A stretch of DNA of 64,000 bases from Psychrobacter sp. APC 3281 (GTDB lineage Bacteria > Pseudomonadota > Gammaproteobacteria > Pseudomonadales > Moraxellaceae). A program made the position numbers and the translations under genes. Where the stretch lies: positions 1-64,000 of the forward strand of contig NZ_JASDCS010000003.1 of assembly GCF_030407815.1 (NCBI RefSeq), given 5' to 3'. The notes below the pieces were generated by a model that searched no databases, was not told where the DNA came from, and saw only the letters and a program-made list of their open reading frames with translations. Numbering within the stretch: the first letter of the stretch is position 1; every line of letters starts with the position of its first letter. This document shows positions 43,455-52,914 of the stretch, piece by piece.

Positions 43455-43753
43455 GGCAAATAATAAAAAGTTACTAATATGATGGGGTAGCGTTTAATGC
43501 TTTGCAAGTTAGAATTTCTACAGACGCTCTACTTTGCAGCGTTGAAACAAGGCACTCATGTTAGTTATTGCCGTAAAACAAAGCTGGTTTGATGAAGACA
43601 ATCAGATAATCAACACGCTATCAGTAGGCATAAAAAAACCTTATAAGCTGTGACCAGCTTATAAGGTTTTGCAAAACCAGACTCTTATTTAATTTTGCTA
43701 CTGAAGCTCTGAGAAAAAGACAACAGCAGCAAAAATATAAGAGATAGTTTTGA
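43455..43753. other. Intergenic between rpsI and acyltransferase gene
   Basis: Holds the rpsI terminator and a probable promoter for the acyltransferase gene. No small gene recognised. Confidence 0.4.
43632..43670 (-). terminator. Terminator of rplM-rpsI
   Basis: AAAACCTTATAAGCTG and its exact complement form a 16-bp stem over a TGAC loop, with a T-run on the minus strand, 84 bases after the rpsI stop. Confidence 0.93.
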
Positions 43754-44140
43754 TTAACGTTTTGAGAACTGTGGACGTTTACGTGCTTTACGTAGACCCA
43801 GTTTCTTACGTTCAACTTGACGTGAATCACGAGTAACAAAACCAGCTGCTTTTAGGGCAGGCTTCAAAGTTTCGTCAGCTTCGATTAATGCACGTGTGAT
43901 GCCGTGGCGGATTGCGCCAGCTTGACCACTAATACCACCGCCTGCAACAGTTACATATAAGTCATATGCGTTAACAGAGTCTAGTAGTTCTAATGGCTGA
44001 CGTACAACCATGCGTGAAGTTTCACGGCTGAAGTATTCGTCAAGTGGCTTACCGTTAACAACGATACTACCAGTACCTTTTGATAAAAATACACGAGCAG
44101 TAGACGTCTTGCGGCGACCAGTTCCGTAATTGCGTTCCAT
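43754..44140 (-). CDS. rpsI: 30S ribosomal protein S9
   Basis: 128 aa. [21 protein letters not shown] at the start and the basic tail [24 protein letters not shown] reaching the P-site tRNA are diagnostic. It is cotranscribed with rplM, 10 bases apart. Confidence 0.98.
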   Translation of the reverse strand: MERNYGTGRRKTSTARVFLSKGTGSIVVNGKPLDEYFSRETSRMVVRQPLELLDSVNAYDLYVTVAGGGISGQAGAIRHGITRALIEADETLKPALKAAGFVTRDSRQVERKKLGLRKARKRPQFSKR

Positions 44141-44150
44141 AAGTATATCC

Positions 44151-44579
44151 TTAGATGTCTAGTTCTTTAGGTTGCTGTGCAGTATGTGGATGATCAGTAC
44201 CCGCATAAAGTTTCAGCTTCTTGATCATCGCATAGCCAAGAGGGCCCTTTGGAAGCATACCCTTAACTGCTTTGTGTAGAACATCTTCAGGCTTATGTGC
44301 AAGCAACTTATTGAAGTTGGTTTCTTTAATACCACCTGGGTAGCCACTGTGACGATAGTACTTTTTGTCTTGTGCTTTTTTACCCGTTACCGTGATTTTG
44401 TCAGCATTGATGACAACAATAAAGTCACCAGTATCAACGTGCGGAGTAAAAGAAGGCTTGTGCTTGCCACGTAAGCGAGTTGCGATTTGAGTGGCTAAGC
44501 GACCAAGGGTTTTGCCGTCAGCATCTACGACATACCAGTCATGGGTCACTTCAGCTGGTTTTGCACTAAGTGTTTTCAT
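44151..44579 (-). CDS. rplM: 50S ribosomal protein L13
   Basis: 142 aa, as in E. coli. [50 protein letters not shown] and [11 protein letters not shown] are the family signature. It binds 23S rRNA early in assembly. First gene of the rplM-rpsI operon. Confidence 0.98.
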   Translation of the reverse strand: MKTLSAKPAEVTHDWYVVDADGKTLGRLATQIATRLRGKHKPSFTPHVDTGDFIVVINADKITVTGKKAQDKKYYRHSGYPGGIKETNFNKLLAHKPEDVLHKAVKGMLPKGPLGYAMIKKLKLYAGTDHPHTAQQPKELDI

Positions 44580-44789
44580 GATAAAACCTTAAAATTAGAA
44601 TTCGTTGAGAGTTTAGCTGGGAACGGGGCTCTCAAAAAACAGACTGCACATTATAAGCAGTAGCGCCTACGCTTGCAAGCTGCATTGGGGTTTATTTTCG
44701 CCTTATATACATTAAACTGCAGCGTCGGCCAGTTTTTAGCGGTTCTAAACATTTGTAAAATACGTTAACGGCTTTCATTAACCCGACAA

Positions 44790-45476
44790 TTATGACGATG
44801 ATAGACGATAAAGTCCAGCAACAACTTGTCCGACTTTGGTTTGTTTCAAGCATTCAAAAGCGATTGGTTGCTGAGTGGCGCTTGATTGAGAGTCCAAATT
44901 CTCATTTAGCGACGCTTCCAATTGCTTAAGCTGTGCTGACAAATCTTTATCAGCTTCTAAATAAATTAGTGTTTCAGTATTGATTAATGCATTGGTAATA
45001 AGCGCCGTCAAAATAGGCTGCCACAAATCCTGAGCATAAGGCGGATCGATAAATACAATGTCAAAGGGAAGCGTAATTAGCTGCTCTTGACGCAATACTT
45101 GTTCAGCAGTGCCAGTGATAATTTGGTAAGCAGTAGACTCAAGGCGTAATTGCTCAGCACTCTGACGTAGCATGTTGCTTTGTGCTGGATTGATTTCGAT
45201 AAATGTCGTGTGAGCAGCACCGCGAGATAGCGCTTCAAACCCCAGTACACCACTGCCAGCGCAGCTATCAAGTACATGAGCATCATGAATGTCAGCGAGT
45301 AGCCAGTTAAATAAAGTCTCCCGCAAGCGATCTGGGGTCGGGCGTAGGCCATCTGCATCGATGAAACTTACAATACGGCGCTTAAACTGACCACCGATAA
45401 TGCGCACATCACCCGCTGCCGCACTTTTCGCCTTACGGTTGTTCTTTGGTGCGCGTCCATTTGAGGCTTTTTTCAT
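44790..45476 (-). CDS. rsmD: 16S rRNA (guanine(966)-N2)-methyltransferase RsmD
   Basis: 228 aa. An SAM-dependent methyltransferase acting on 16S rRNA. VRIIGGQFKRRIVSFIDADGLRPTPDRLRETLFNWL is the RsmD substrate region, DSCAGSGVLGFEALSRGA the SAM motif, and DIVFIDPPYAQ the catalytic DPPY. There is a basic 24-residue N-terminus and an extra loop near residue 190. It lies 69 bases downstream of a PBP2 gene on the other side and on the same strand. Confidence 0.95.
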   Translation of the reverse strand: MKKASNGRAPKNNRKAKSAAAGDVRIIGGQFKRRIVSFIDADGLRPTPDRLRETLFNWLLADIHDAHVLDSCAGSGVLGFEALSRGAAHTTFIEINPAQSNMLRQSAEQLRLESTAYQIITGTAEQVLRQEQLITLPFDIVFIDPPYAQDLWQPILTALITNALINTETLIYLEADKDLSAQLKQLEASLNENLDSQSSATQQPIAFECLKQTKVGQVVAGLYRLSSS

Positions 45477-45545
45477 TATTGTGTCTCGCTTACCAATTCT
45501 TTGCTAGGTTTTACTTTTTATACTATTAACTACTTAAACGTCTAG

Positions 45546-47531
45546 TTACTCAGACGTCGCTGCTGTCGCTTCAGCTTCCGCGGCTTCTTTCTCTTCTAAT
45601 GCTTTTGCTTCTTTATCACGAATGGCATCACGCATCGCTTTTTCAAAAGCCTTTTGGCGTTTAATAACTTTTAGCTCATCAGCAGAAGGTGGCAGCACAG
45701 GATCTGTCTTACGTTGTAATACCCAGTAGTCAAATAGAGCACGGCCAATAGGCGCTGCAACAGCACTACCACCACCGCCATTTTCAACCAATACCGCAAG
45801 TGCAATCTGCGGGTCTTCTACTGGGGCAAAACCATTAAACCAAGCATGATCCCAGTGGCGCTTATCAATCGCTGACTTGTCATATCGTTTGCCCTGCGCG
45901 ATAGATTTCACCTGTGCAGTACCTGTTTTACCAGCGATACGATAGCGCGGGGTATAGATACCGCGTCCTGTACCATTTTCTACCACGCTTTCCATCGCAT
46001 CATGCATACGCAACCAGTCGGACGGCTTACCGTTATAGTCAATTTTACCATCTGGCTTAGTGATGATTTTGACGTCTGCGGCGCCGTCACTGCTCTTTAA
46101 TAAGTGCGGGGTGATATGCTGACCTTTACTGGCTGTCATGGCTGTAGCGTTGGCAATCTGTAGCGGCGTCGCCAAGAAATACCCTTGTCCAATACTGACA
46201 GAGATGGTTTCGCCCGGTAGCCAATCTTTATCATAAGTGTCTTTTTTCCATTTTGGTGACGGCATGATACCTGGTTTTTCATTAGGTAAATCAATACCAG
46301 TATCTTCACCAAAACCAAAGCGTACCATCCAGTCGTGCAGACGTTGAATGCCCATCTCATAAGCCAACTTATAATAATAAGTATCGACCGACATCGCGAT
46401 GGATTTTTTGAGGTCTACTGTGCCATGACCGCCACGTTTCCAGTCACGGAATCGATGCGTGTCACCAGGTAAGCTAAAATAACCAGGGTCATAGATAGTG
46501 CTGTTCCAATCGCGTAGACCATAATGAATCCCGCCCAAACCCTCGAATGGCTTGATAGTAGAGCCAGGTGGGTAGGTGCCTTGGAGGGCACGGTTATACA
46601 GTGGCTGATCTAAATCTTCGCGTAGATCGTCGTAGTCTTTGAAAGAAATACCCGATATGAAAGGGTTAGGGTCGTAGCTTGGATTACTAACAAATGCCAA
46701 TACATCACCGTTTTTGGGATCTATCGCGACGATTGCACCGCGGCGTCCATCGAGTTGCTGTTGGGCGATGGTTTGCAAACCATAATCCAAGCTCAACGTA
46801 ATATCGTTACCCGCTATTGGCGGCTTGGTATCCAGTTGACGTAAGATATTCCCATGTGCGTCTGTCTCTACCGATTGATAACCCGGTTGACCAAGCAAAA
46901 TATCTTCGTAGTAGTCTTCAATACCGATTTTACCAATCAAGTCAGTACCAGCGTAACGGTCTTTATCGATACGCTTTGACTCTTTGTCATTGATACGCCC
47001 AACATAGCCGATGACATGAGCAAACAGCTCATCATAAGGATAAGAGCGCGTAAGCTTGCTTTGGATAGAGACCCCGCGGAAGAACGGCTTGCGCTCACTA
47101 AACTGAGCCAACTGTGCTTCTGTTAAGTCGATCTTGATCGTTACAGGGTCGTTTTTATTTTTACTTAGACGCGCCAAGATATCAGTGATATCTGTATCAG
47201 TTAAATCAAAAATAGGTGCGAGCAGATGCAATGTACGCTCAGGGTTTTCCACCTCATCAGGACTGAGCATCGCTGTAAATACAGGCTGGTTGTCTGCCAG
47301 TATTACTCCGTTACGATCATAAATATACCCACGACTAGGCGGCGCAGATATCAGTTTGATACGGTTGTTATCGGCTTGCGTTGTGTACTGATCATGAGCG
47401 TAGACTTGCAAATACCCATAACGTGTTATCAAACCGCCCAAACCAATCAATATTATAATCCCAAAGATGATAATACGATTGGTAAAGGTGCTGTTGACCT
47501 GTTCGGTATTGGGAGTTATCGGTTTATTCAT
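45546..47531 (-). CDS. mrdA: Penicillin-binding protein 2 (MrdA)
   Basis: 661 aa. One N-terminal membrane helix (residues about 20-40) anchors a periplasmic dimerisation domain and a transpeptidase domain that makes side-wall peptidoglycan with RodA. The active-site Ser is in YPPGSTIKPFEG, with SVD and KTGTAQ as the other penicillin-binding motifs. RGYIYDRNGVILADNQPVF is typical of class B PBPs. The C-terminal 45 residues are Lys/Glu/Ala-rich. No rodA is adjacent here. Confidence 0.95.
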   Translation of the reverse strand: MNKPITPNTEQVNSTFTNRIIIFGIIILIGLGGLITRYGYLQVYAHDQYTTQADNNRIKLISAPPSRGYIYDRNGVILADNQPVFTAMLSPDEVENPERTLHLLAPIFDLTDTDITDILARLSKNKNDPVTIKIDLTEAQLAQFSERKPFFRGVSIQSKLTRSYPYDELFAHVIGYVGRINDKESKRIDKDRYAGTDLIGKIGIEDYYEDILLGQPGYQSVETDAHGNILRQLDTKPPIAGNDITLSLDYGLQTIAQQQLDGRRGAIVAIDPKNGDVLAFVSNPSYDPNPFISGISFKDYDDLREDLDQPLYNRALQGTYPPGSTIKPFEGLGGIHYGLRDWNSTIYDPGYFSLPGDTHRFRDWKRGGHGTVDLKKSIAMSVDTYYYKLAYEMGIQRLHDWMVRFGFGEDTGIDLPNEKPGIMPSPKWKKDTYDKDWLPGETISVSIGQGYFLATPLQIANATAMTASKGQHITPHLLKSSDGAADVKIITKPDGKIDYNGKPSDWLRMHDAMESVVENGTGRGIYTPRYRIAGKTGTAQVKSIAQGKRYDKSAIDKRHWDHAWFNGFAPVEDPQIALAVLVENGGGGSAVAAPIGRALFDYWVLQRKTDPVLPPSADELKVIKRQKAFEKAMRDAIRDKEAKALEEKEAAEAEATAATSE

Positions 47532-48024
47532 AGAAGATCAGAGCCCAAACGGTCAGTGAGTCAATAAAAGAAAAATAAGAGGGCAGGTTGGTTAACCAAA
47601 GTGCGGTGAGTCTAAAAGATAATGCAAATGGTTTCAATCACATAGAAGGGTATGGTGTGAAATCGTCATGCAGTCATTTATACGCAGGTAGTCTTTGTTA
47701 TTGCACTACAAATTATAACAGAACAAATGAGCAGGCGCAGTACTCAGTCATATATTTTGTCTTGATTGTCTACTGACCAGGAACTGGCTTATATTTAGGT
47801 TTTTATTGGTTAACAGACGATATGAACCATGTCATCTTTAGTCACAACTTGCCGCTGGTCTATATGTGCTAATAAATGGCAAGTATGCTAAAATCAGGCG
47901 ATTTATTTTATAGTAGTTATTATGGGCGGAGCGTCTTTTGAAACGTTCTCATTTTGCTAAAGTTTCGTTATCAGTAGCGACAATATTAGCAACGACAATC
48001 AACCTGTCAGGGACTAGATAAGTC
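47532..48024. other. Intergenic between mrdA and DUF445 gene
   Basis: The gap serves as a divergent promoter region. Apart from the possible 27-codon peptide at 47938-48021, nothing convincing is seen; a 62-codon open frame at 47588 has no homology-like pattern or ribosome site. Confidence 0.4.
47938..48021 (+). CDS. Possible small signal-like peptide upstream of DUF445 gene
   Basis: A TTG-initiated frame of 27 codons encodes a basic start (KRSHFAK) then a hydrophobic/Ser-Thr stretch resembling a short membrane or leader peptide. GGCGGAG lies at 47926-47932, 5 bases upstream. It stops 3 bases before the DUF445 start, suggesting coupling. The small size makes chance quite possible. Confidence 0.25.
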   Translation: MKRSHFAKVSLSVATILATTINLSGTR

Positions 48025-49359
48025 ATGGACGTAAATTCATTATGGCAGACGATAGCTGAACATCCAGAGTTCTTTGCCATGCTGACCATTCCACCAGTGA
48101 CGGCATTCGTCACTTGGGTACATGTGTGGATGGCGCTCAAGATGCTGTTTTATCCGGTTAAGTTCTGGGGTATTCGTATTCCTAACTTCCCATTTTTTGG
48201 GTTGCCAGGTATCGGTTGGCAAGGTATTGTTCCGCGCAAAGCGGGCAAGATATCAGGGGTTATCGTTGACCAGACGCTCTCAAAACTCGGTTCGCTTGAT
48301 GAGTTTTTTAAGGCGATGGAACCTGAGCAAATGGCGATATTTGTCACTGATACGGTGGACAAAAACCTTGAGCCATTGATTGATGAGATAATGCTGGATC
48401 ACTCGCCAGCATTGTGGGGCAATCTGCCTTACGCCCTAAAGCGCCGTGTCTATGCGCAAGCTCATAAAGAGCTACCTAGTATTATGCAGTCGCTTGTGAC
48501 AGATTTGACTTATCATGTCGAAGACTTGGTCGATATGCGCAAAATGATTGTCAACACCATGGAAAATGATCGTCGCCTGATGGTCAATATGTTTCTAAAA
48601 GTGGGGCAAAAAGAGATAGACTTTATCTGGCACATTAGTGCTTTGATTGGTCTGGTATTTGGTATTATCCAGATGTTTATATTTTTGGTGGTGCCGCAGC
48701 ATTGGACCGTACCGTTCTTTGCCGCGATTTGGGGTTTTCTCACCAATTGGATTGCCATTTGGATGGTGTTTAATCCAGTAGAGCCGCACTTCATACCTTA
48801 TTTGAAGCTGTTTACGGTGCAGAGTCGCTTTCCATTTATCAAACCTGTCATACCGCATATCGCAAAGTATCGTTTGCAAGGCGGCTTTATGAAGCGCCAA
48901 GAGGAAGTTTCTGAGGTTTTTGCTGAAATTGTGGTAAAGGATTTGGTCACTCTAGAAAACATCATGAATGAGATGATGTATGGTGATCGCTCAGCACAAA
49001 CCCGTGATTTGATGAAATCGCATCTATATACGGTACTAGAGTCACCAGTGATTAGCACGACTCTACGTGTGGGGTTGGGACGCCGCGATTATGGCCAACT
49101 CAAAAATACCATTATCGATAAATCTATTGTCGCAACGATGGTACCACTGCGAGATCCTGAGCTAAATGAAAGCCGAGCCAGTAAGATATTTGGTCTGTTT
49201 CGCGATAGAATACGTGCGCTCACGCCAAATGAGTTTCAGAACCTATTGCGTCCCGCTTTCCGCGAGGATGAGATGACGTTGATTGTTTTGGGCGGTTTGA
49301 CTGGTTTTCTAGCAGGTTGGTTGCATTTAGTGTTAGTATTTTTCCCCTCGATGCAATAA
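48025..49359 (+). CDS. DUF445-family membrane protein
   Basis: 444 aa. It has membrane segments near the N-terminus (FAMLTIPPVTAFVTWVHVWMALKMLF), in the middle (FIWHISALIGLVFGIIQMFIFLVVP and the following helix) and at the end (LIVLGGLTGFLAGWLHLVLVFFP). Soluble helical stretches (KISGVIVDQTLSKLGSLDEFFKAMEPEQMAIFV) and the FGLPGIGWQGIVPRKAGKI and LTNWIAIWMVFNP motifs typify DUF445/YheB-like proteins. No function is established for the family. It stands alone between mrdA and the ccm genes. Confidence 0.85.
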   Translation: MDVNSLWQTIAEHPEFFAMLTIPPVTAFVTWVHVWMALKMLFYPVKFWGIRIPNFPFFGLPGIGWQGIVPRKAGKISGVIVDQTLSKLGSLDEFFKAMEPEQMAIFVTDTVDKNLEPLIDEIMLDHSPALWGNLPYALKRRVYAQAHKELPSIMQSLVTDLTYHVEDLVDMRKMIVNTMENDRRLMVNMFLKVGQKEIDFIWHISALIGLVFGIIQMFIFLVVPQHWTVPFFAAIWGFLTNWIAIWMVFNPVEPHFIPYLKLFTVQSRFPFIKPVIPHIAKYRLQGGFMKRQEEVSEVFAEIVVKDLVTLENIMNEMMYGDRSAQTRDLMKSHLYTVLESPVISTTLRVGLGRRDYGQLKNTIIDKSIVATMVPLRDPELNESRASKIFGLFRDRIRALTPNEFQNLLRPAFREDEMTLIVLGGLTGFLAGWLHLVLVFFPSMQ

Positions 49360-49650
49360 TGCATCAATAAGTATTTTTAATTAGTCATGAACGGCTATAT
49401 TGAATAAGCTTTGAATAAGCTTTGAATAACTAAAAAATGTAAAATTAACAACAGATAAGCATTTTGTATCAATCATTCATATTGATACGTCACAATGATA
49501 GTAGCGGGTTTTATGTGCTTCTACAGCAATTGAAACCTCAGTTTTTAACCGTAAACTATGACCGCATAAAGGACTATTAGCGTTTGCCAGTGGCTAGCAA
49601 TGCCATCGGTGAACCCTTAATTGTATCCAAGGTAAACAAGGTTAGACCGT

Positions 49651-51681
49651 ATGTTAATCACAGAATTGGGTTATTTTGCCTTGCTGGCCGCTTTTATATT
49701 GGCGATTTTGCAGGTGGTACTACCAACCATTGGCGTCATGCGTGACCACGTCGCTTGGCAGCGTTTGGCGCCAAGTCTGGCATGGGCACAATTTGCGGCA
49801 ATGATTACCTCATTTGCTGCGCTGATGGCAGGCTTTTATTACAACGACTTTAGTCTCGTCTATGTCACTCAGCATTCCAATACATTGCTGCCTTGGTACT
49901 ACAAGCTGTCGGCGACATGGGGCGGGCATGAAGGCTCACTGCTGCTTTGGATGACCATCATGGCCACTTGGTGTGCGCTGGTCTCTTACTTCAGTCGTGG
50001 GTTGCCGTTGTCTATGCGTGCGCGAGTGCTGGTGATATTGGCAGGCGTGCAGATGATGATGCTAGCGATGCTTATCTTTACCTCATCGCCATTTGATCGC
50101 ACATTACCCAATCTGCCTGTTGATGGTGCGGATCTAAACCCTGTATTGCAAGATTTTGGTCTAATTATTCACCCACCAATGCTTTATATGGGTTACGTGG
50201 GTATGGTTGTGCCATTTGCGTTTTGTATGGCAGCACTGTGGGAAGGGCGCTTGGATGCGGTATGGACACGTTGGTCGCGTCCATGGGCGTTGGCGGCTTG
50301 GGGTTTCTTAACAGTCGGTATCGCGCTTGGTTCTTGGTGGGCTTATTATGAGCTTGGCTGGGGCGGTTGGTGGTTCTGGGATCCAGTAGAGAACGCCTCA
50401 TTAATGCCATGGTTGGCAGGAACAGCGCTACTGCATTCACTTGCTGTCACCGAAAAACGCGGTGTATTTAAAGCATGGACAATCATGCTCGCAATCTTTG
50501 CTTTTGCGCTCAGTTTGCTTGGTACTTTCTTAGTACGTTCAGGTGTCATCACCTCAGTGCATTCGTTTGCCGCTGATCCAACGCGTGGTCTAGTGATTCT
50601 AGTCATCCTCGGTATTATCGTCGGTGGTGGTCTGTTGATGTTTGCGGTACGTGGTTGGCGTTTGACGGTTGAGAGTCAGTATCGACTTATCTCACGTGAA
50701 TCATTTTTGGTAATTAACAACGTTATTATTCTCATTTCAACCTTAGTGGTACTACTTGGTACGCTATATCCTATTATTGCTGATGCCTTTAACTTAGGTC
50801 AGGTATCTGTTGGCCCTCCATACTTCAACGCCCTGTTTGTGCCGTTGACATGGCTGCTACTGGTGGCGATGGGCATGGGTTCTAATATCCGCTGGAAACA
50901 AGACAGTCGCCCGTTATTGGGTGCTGGCATGGTTATCGCGGTGAGTAGTTTGGTATTAGCTGCCATCATCACCTATTTTACCAGTCCATCAGCGATGCTA
51001 AATATTGGTGTCACATTGGCGGTTAGCTTTTGGGTGTTGTTATGGATGGTTGTCGATTTCAAAGACAAGACCAAAAATGCACCAAGTCGCTTAAACGGCT
51101 TACGTCAGTTGCGTCTGAGTTATTGGGGGCAGCAAACCGCTCATATTGGCGTTATCATTGCGGTCATCGGTGTGGCATTTACCACTACGTTGAGCATTGA
51201 GCGCGATGTGGCATTAGGGCCTAATGACAGTGTCAATGTTCAAGGCTATGACTTTACGGTCAAAGGCTTTAGTGAAGTAAAAGGCAGTAACTTTGACGCC
51301 ACCCAAGCAGAAGTAACAGTCAGTAAAGACGGTCAAGAAGTGACCACGTTATATCCTGAAAAGCGTAACTATATCATCAGTATGATGCCAATGACGGAGG
51401 CTGCGATTGATGCCAATTTGATGCGCGATGTCTACGTAGCACTTGGTGAGCCAATTGCTGAAGATAGCAATGAATGGGCTTTCCGTATTTATGTCAAACC
51501 GCTTATCCGCTGGATATGGTTGGGTGCACTTATCATGGCGTTTGGCGCATTGCTCAGCATGCTAGACAATCGTTACCGTATCAAAAAAACCAAAACACCT
51601 GCGCAAATCGCGGCCAAAAAATCAGGCTTCGCGACGGTTGCAGATTTGGATACGTCAGCTACAAAAATAGGGGAGCGTTAA
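49651..51681 (+). CDS. ccmF: Cytochrome c maturation protein CcmF
   Basis: 676 aa with about 15 membrane segments. It is the core of the haem lyase that attaches haem to apocytochrome c in the periplasm. The tryptophan-rich haem motif is WGGWWFWDPVENASLMPWL; YKLSATWGGHEGSLLLWMTIMATW and the conserved His residues (HPPMLYMGYVG, SVHSFAADPTRG) are present. First of ccmFGHI; ccmABCDE are not in the window. Confidence 0.96.
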   Translation: MLITELGYFALLAAFILAILQVVLPTIGVMRDHVAWQRLAPSLAWAQFAAMITSFAALMAGFYYNDFSLVYVTQHSNTLLPWYYKLSATWGGHEGSLLLWMTIMATWCALVSYFSRGLPLSMRARVLVILAGVQMMMLAMLIFTSSPFDRTLPNLPVDGADLNPVLQDFGLIIHPPMLYMGYVGMVVPFAFCMAALWEGRLDAVWTRWSRPWALAAWGFLTVGIALGSWWAYYELGWGGWWFWDPVENASLMPWLAGTALLHSLAVTEKRGVFKAWTIMLAIFAFALSLLGTFLVRSGVITSVHSFAADPTRGLVILVILGIIVGGGLLMFAVRGWRLTVESQYRLISRESFLVINNVIILISTLVVLLGTLYPIIADAFNLGQVSVGPPYFNALFVPLTWLLLVAMGMGSNIRWKQDSRPLLGAGMVIAVSSLVLAAIITYFTSPSAMLNIGVTLAVSFWVLLWMVVDFKDKTKNAPSRLNGLRQLRLSYWGQQTAHIGVIIAVIGVAFTTTLSIERDVALGPNDSVNVQGYDFTVKGFSEVKGSNFDATQAEVTVSKDGQEVTTLYPEKRNYIISMMPMTEAAIDANLMRDVYVALGEPIAEDSNEWAFRIYVKPLIRWIWLGALIMAFGALLSMLDNRYRIKKTKTPAQIAAKKSGFATVADLDTSATKIGER

Positions 51682-51682
51682 T

Positions 51683-52360
51683 ATGACTACCTCAAACAAT
51701 GAACCTGATAAAAAAGCTCAGCAAGAGGCTGTCAACGACCCTAAAGTTGCGAGCAGCAATAAAGTAAAAACTAAGAAAAAACTTAAAATTGGGTTTTTGA
51801 TTCCGCTGGTTATCTTTATTGGTTTGGTTGCTATGCTCTATATGCGTTTGGGCAAACCGACGGATATCGTGACCAATACAGCGCTTGAGCGTCCAGTACC
51901 TGCCTTTGAGTTGCCATTATTATCAGATACCAGCCGTATCATGACCAATGACAACTTGCCAGATAAGCCATTTCTCATGAATATTTGGGGCTCTTGGTGT
52001 CCAACTTGTATCATTGAGCATCCTTTTTTGATGAAGCTAGAAGAGCGCGGCGTTAACTTAGTAGGCGTAAACTACAAAGATGATATTGGGGATGCGTTAG
52101 GGTATCTGAATCGCGGTGGTGACCCGTTCTCTATGTCTATTCAGGACTTGTCAGGGCAGTTCGCTCTTGACTTAGGTCTGACTGGTGCGCCTGAGACTTT
52201 TATCGTCGATGGTGATGGGATTATTCGTCAGCATATCATCGGTGAGATCAATGAGAGCAATTGGCAAAGTCGTATTACACCTTGCTTGATGGTACTCAAT
52301 GACGCTAGTAATAACGGGGTCAGTCCAGATCCGAGCCAAGTTGCGGAGGCGTGCAAATGA
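51683..52360 (+). CDS. ccmG: Thiol:disulfide protein CcmG/DsbE
   Basis: 225 aa. A membrane anchor (IGFLIPLVIFIGLVAMLYM, residues about 36-54) holds a periplasmic thioredoxin domain. The active site is WGSWCPTC (Cys106, Cys109), with the GAPETFIVDGDGIIR block typical of CcmG. It reduces apocytochrome c Cys residues. Its 35-residue cytoplasmic Lys-rich start is longer than usual. One base after ccmF; overlaps ccmH by 4. Confidence 0.95.
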   Translation: MTTSNNEPDKKAQQEAVNDPKVASSNKVKTKKKLKIGFLIPLVIFIGLVAMLYMRLGKPTDIVTNTALERPVPAFELPLLSDTSRIMTNDNLPDKPFLMNIWGSWCPTCIIEHPFLMKLEERGVNLVGVNYKDDIGDALGYLNRGGDPFSMSIQDLSGQFALDLGLTGAPETFIVDGDGIIRQHIIGEINESNWQSRITPCLMVLNDASNNGVSPDPSQVAEACK

Positions 52361-52914
52361 TAGCCTACCAAATAAGAAAGGCGACCGTAAAGTTAGCAAG
52401 CTTGTTTATCGCTTGTCTATTCAGCATGGCAAGCTTTGCTGCCATTGATGTCTACGATTTTGATTCTGTGCAACAAGAAGCCCAGTATCGCGGTCTTATC
52501 GAAGAGCTACGCTGCCCGAAATGTCAAAACCAAAACTTGGCAGGGTCTGATGCGCCAATTGCGCAAGACTTAAAGCAAAAAACCTATGATTTGATAAAAG
52601 ATGGTCGTAGTGATGGCGAGATTCGAGCCTATATGCAAGAGCGCTATGGCGACTTTATCAGCTATAAGCCGCCAGTACGTCCTTCAACATGGATTTTATG
52701 GTTTTTCCCACCATTATTATTGATCGTTTTATTGGTCGGTTGGTTTTGGCAAAGTAAACGCCGTCAGCTTGTCGCCAGCGGCGAGAGTGGTGTAGCAGTA
52801 GACAACCAAGTTAAAGCGTTGTCTGCCGCTGAAAAAGCAGAACTTGATCGCTTATTGTCACGAGCCAATAACGATGACAAAGACGACACTATAAGCCTTG
52901 GGGGCAAAAAATGA
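52357..52914 (+). CDS. ccmH: Cytochrome c maturation protein CcmH (CycL)
   Basis: 185 aa from the ATG at 52357, which overlaps the ccmG stop (ATGA) and has GGAGG 7 bases upstream. A signal/anchor segment is followed by the periplasmic redox site LRCPKCQNQNLAGSDAPIA (Cys53, Cys56) and a second membrane helix (STWILWFFPPLLLIVLLVGWFW). It reduces apocytochrome with CcmG. The next gene supplies the CcmI part, so E. coli-type fusion is absent. Confidence 0.95.
   Translation: MIAYQIRKATVKLASLFIACLFSMASFAAIDVYDFDSVQQEAQYRGLIEELRCPKCQNQNLAGSDAPIAQDLKQKTYDLIKDGRSDGEIRAYMQERYGDFISYKPPVRPSTWILWFFPPLLLIVLLVGWFWQSKRRQLVASGESGVAVDNQVKALSAAEKAELDRLLSRANNDDKDDTISLGGKK

Noticed and set aside
47588-47776. 62-codon plus-strand frame between mrdA and the DUF445 gene
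   Set aside because: No ribosome site, no family-like pattern and composition typical of non-coding DNA.
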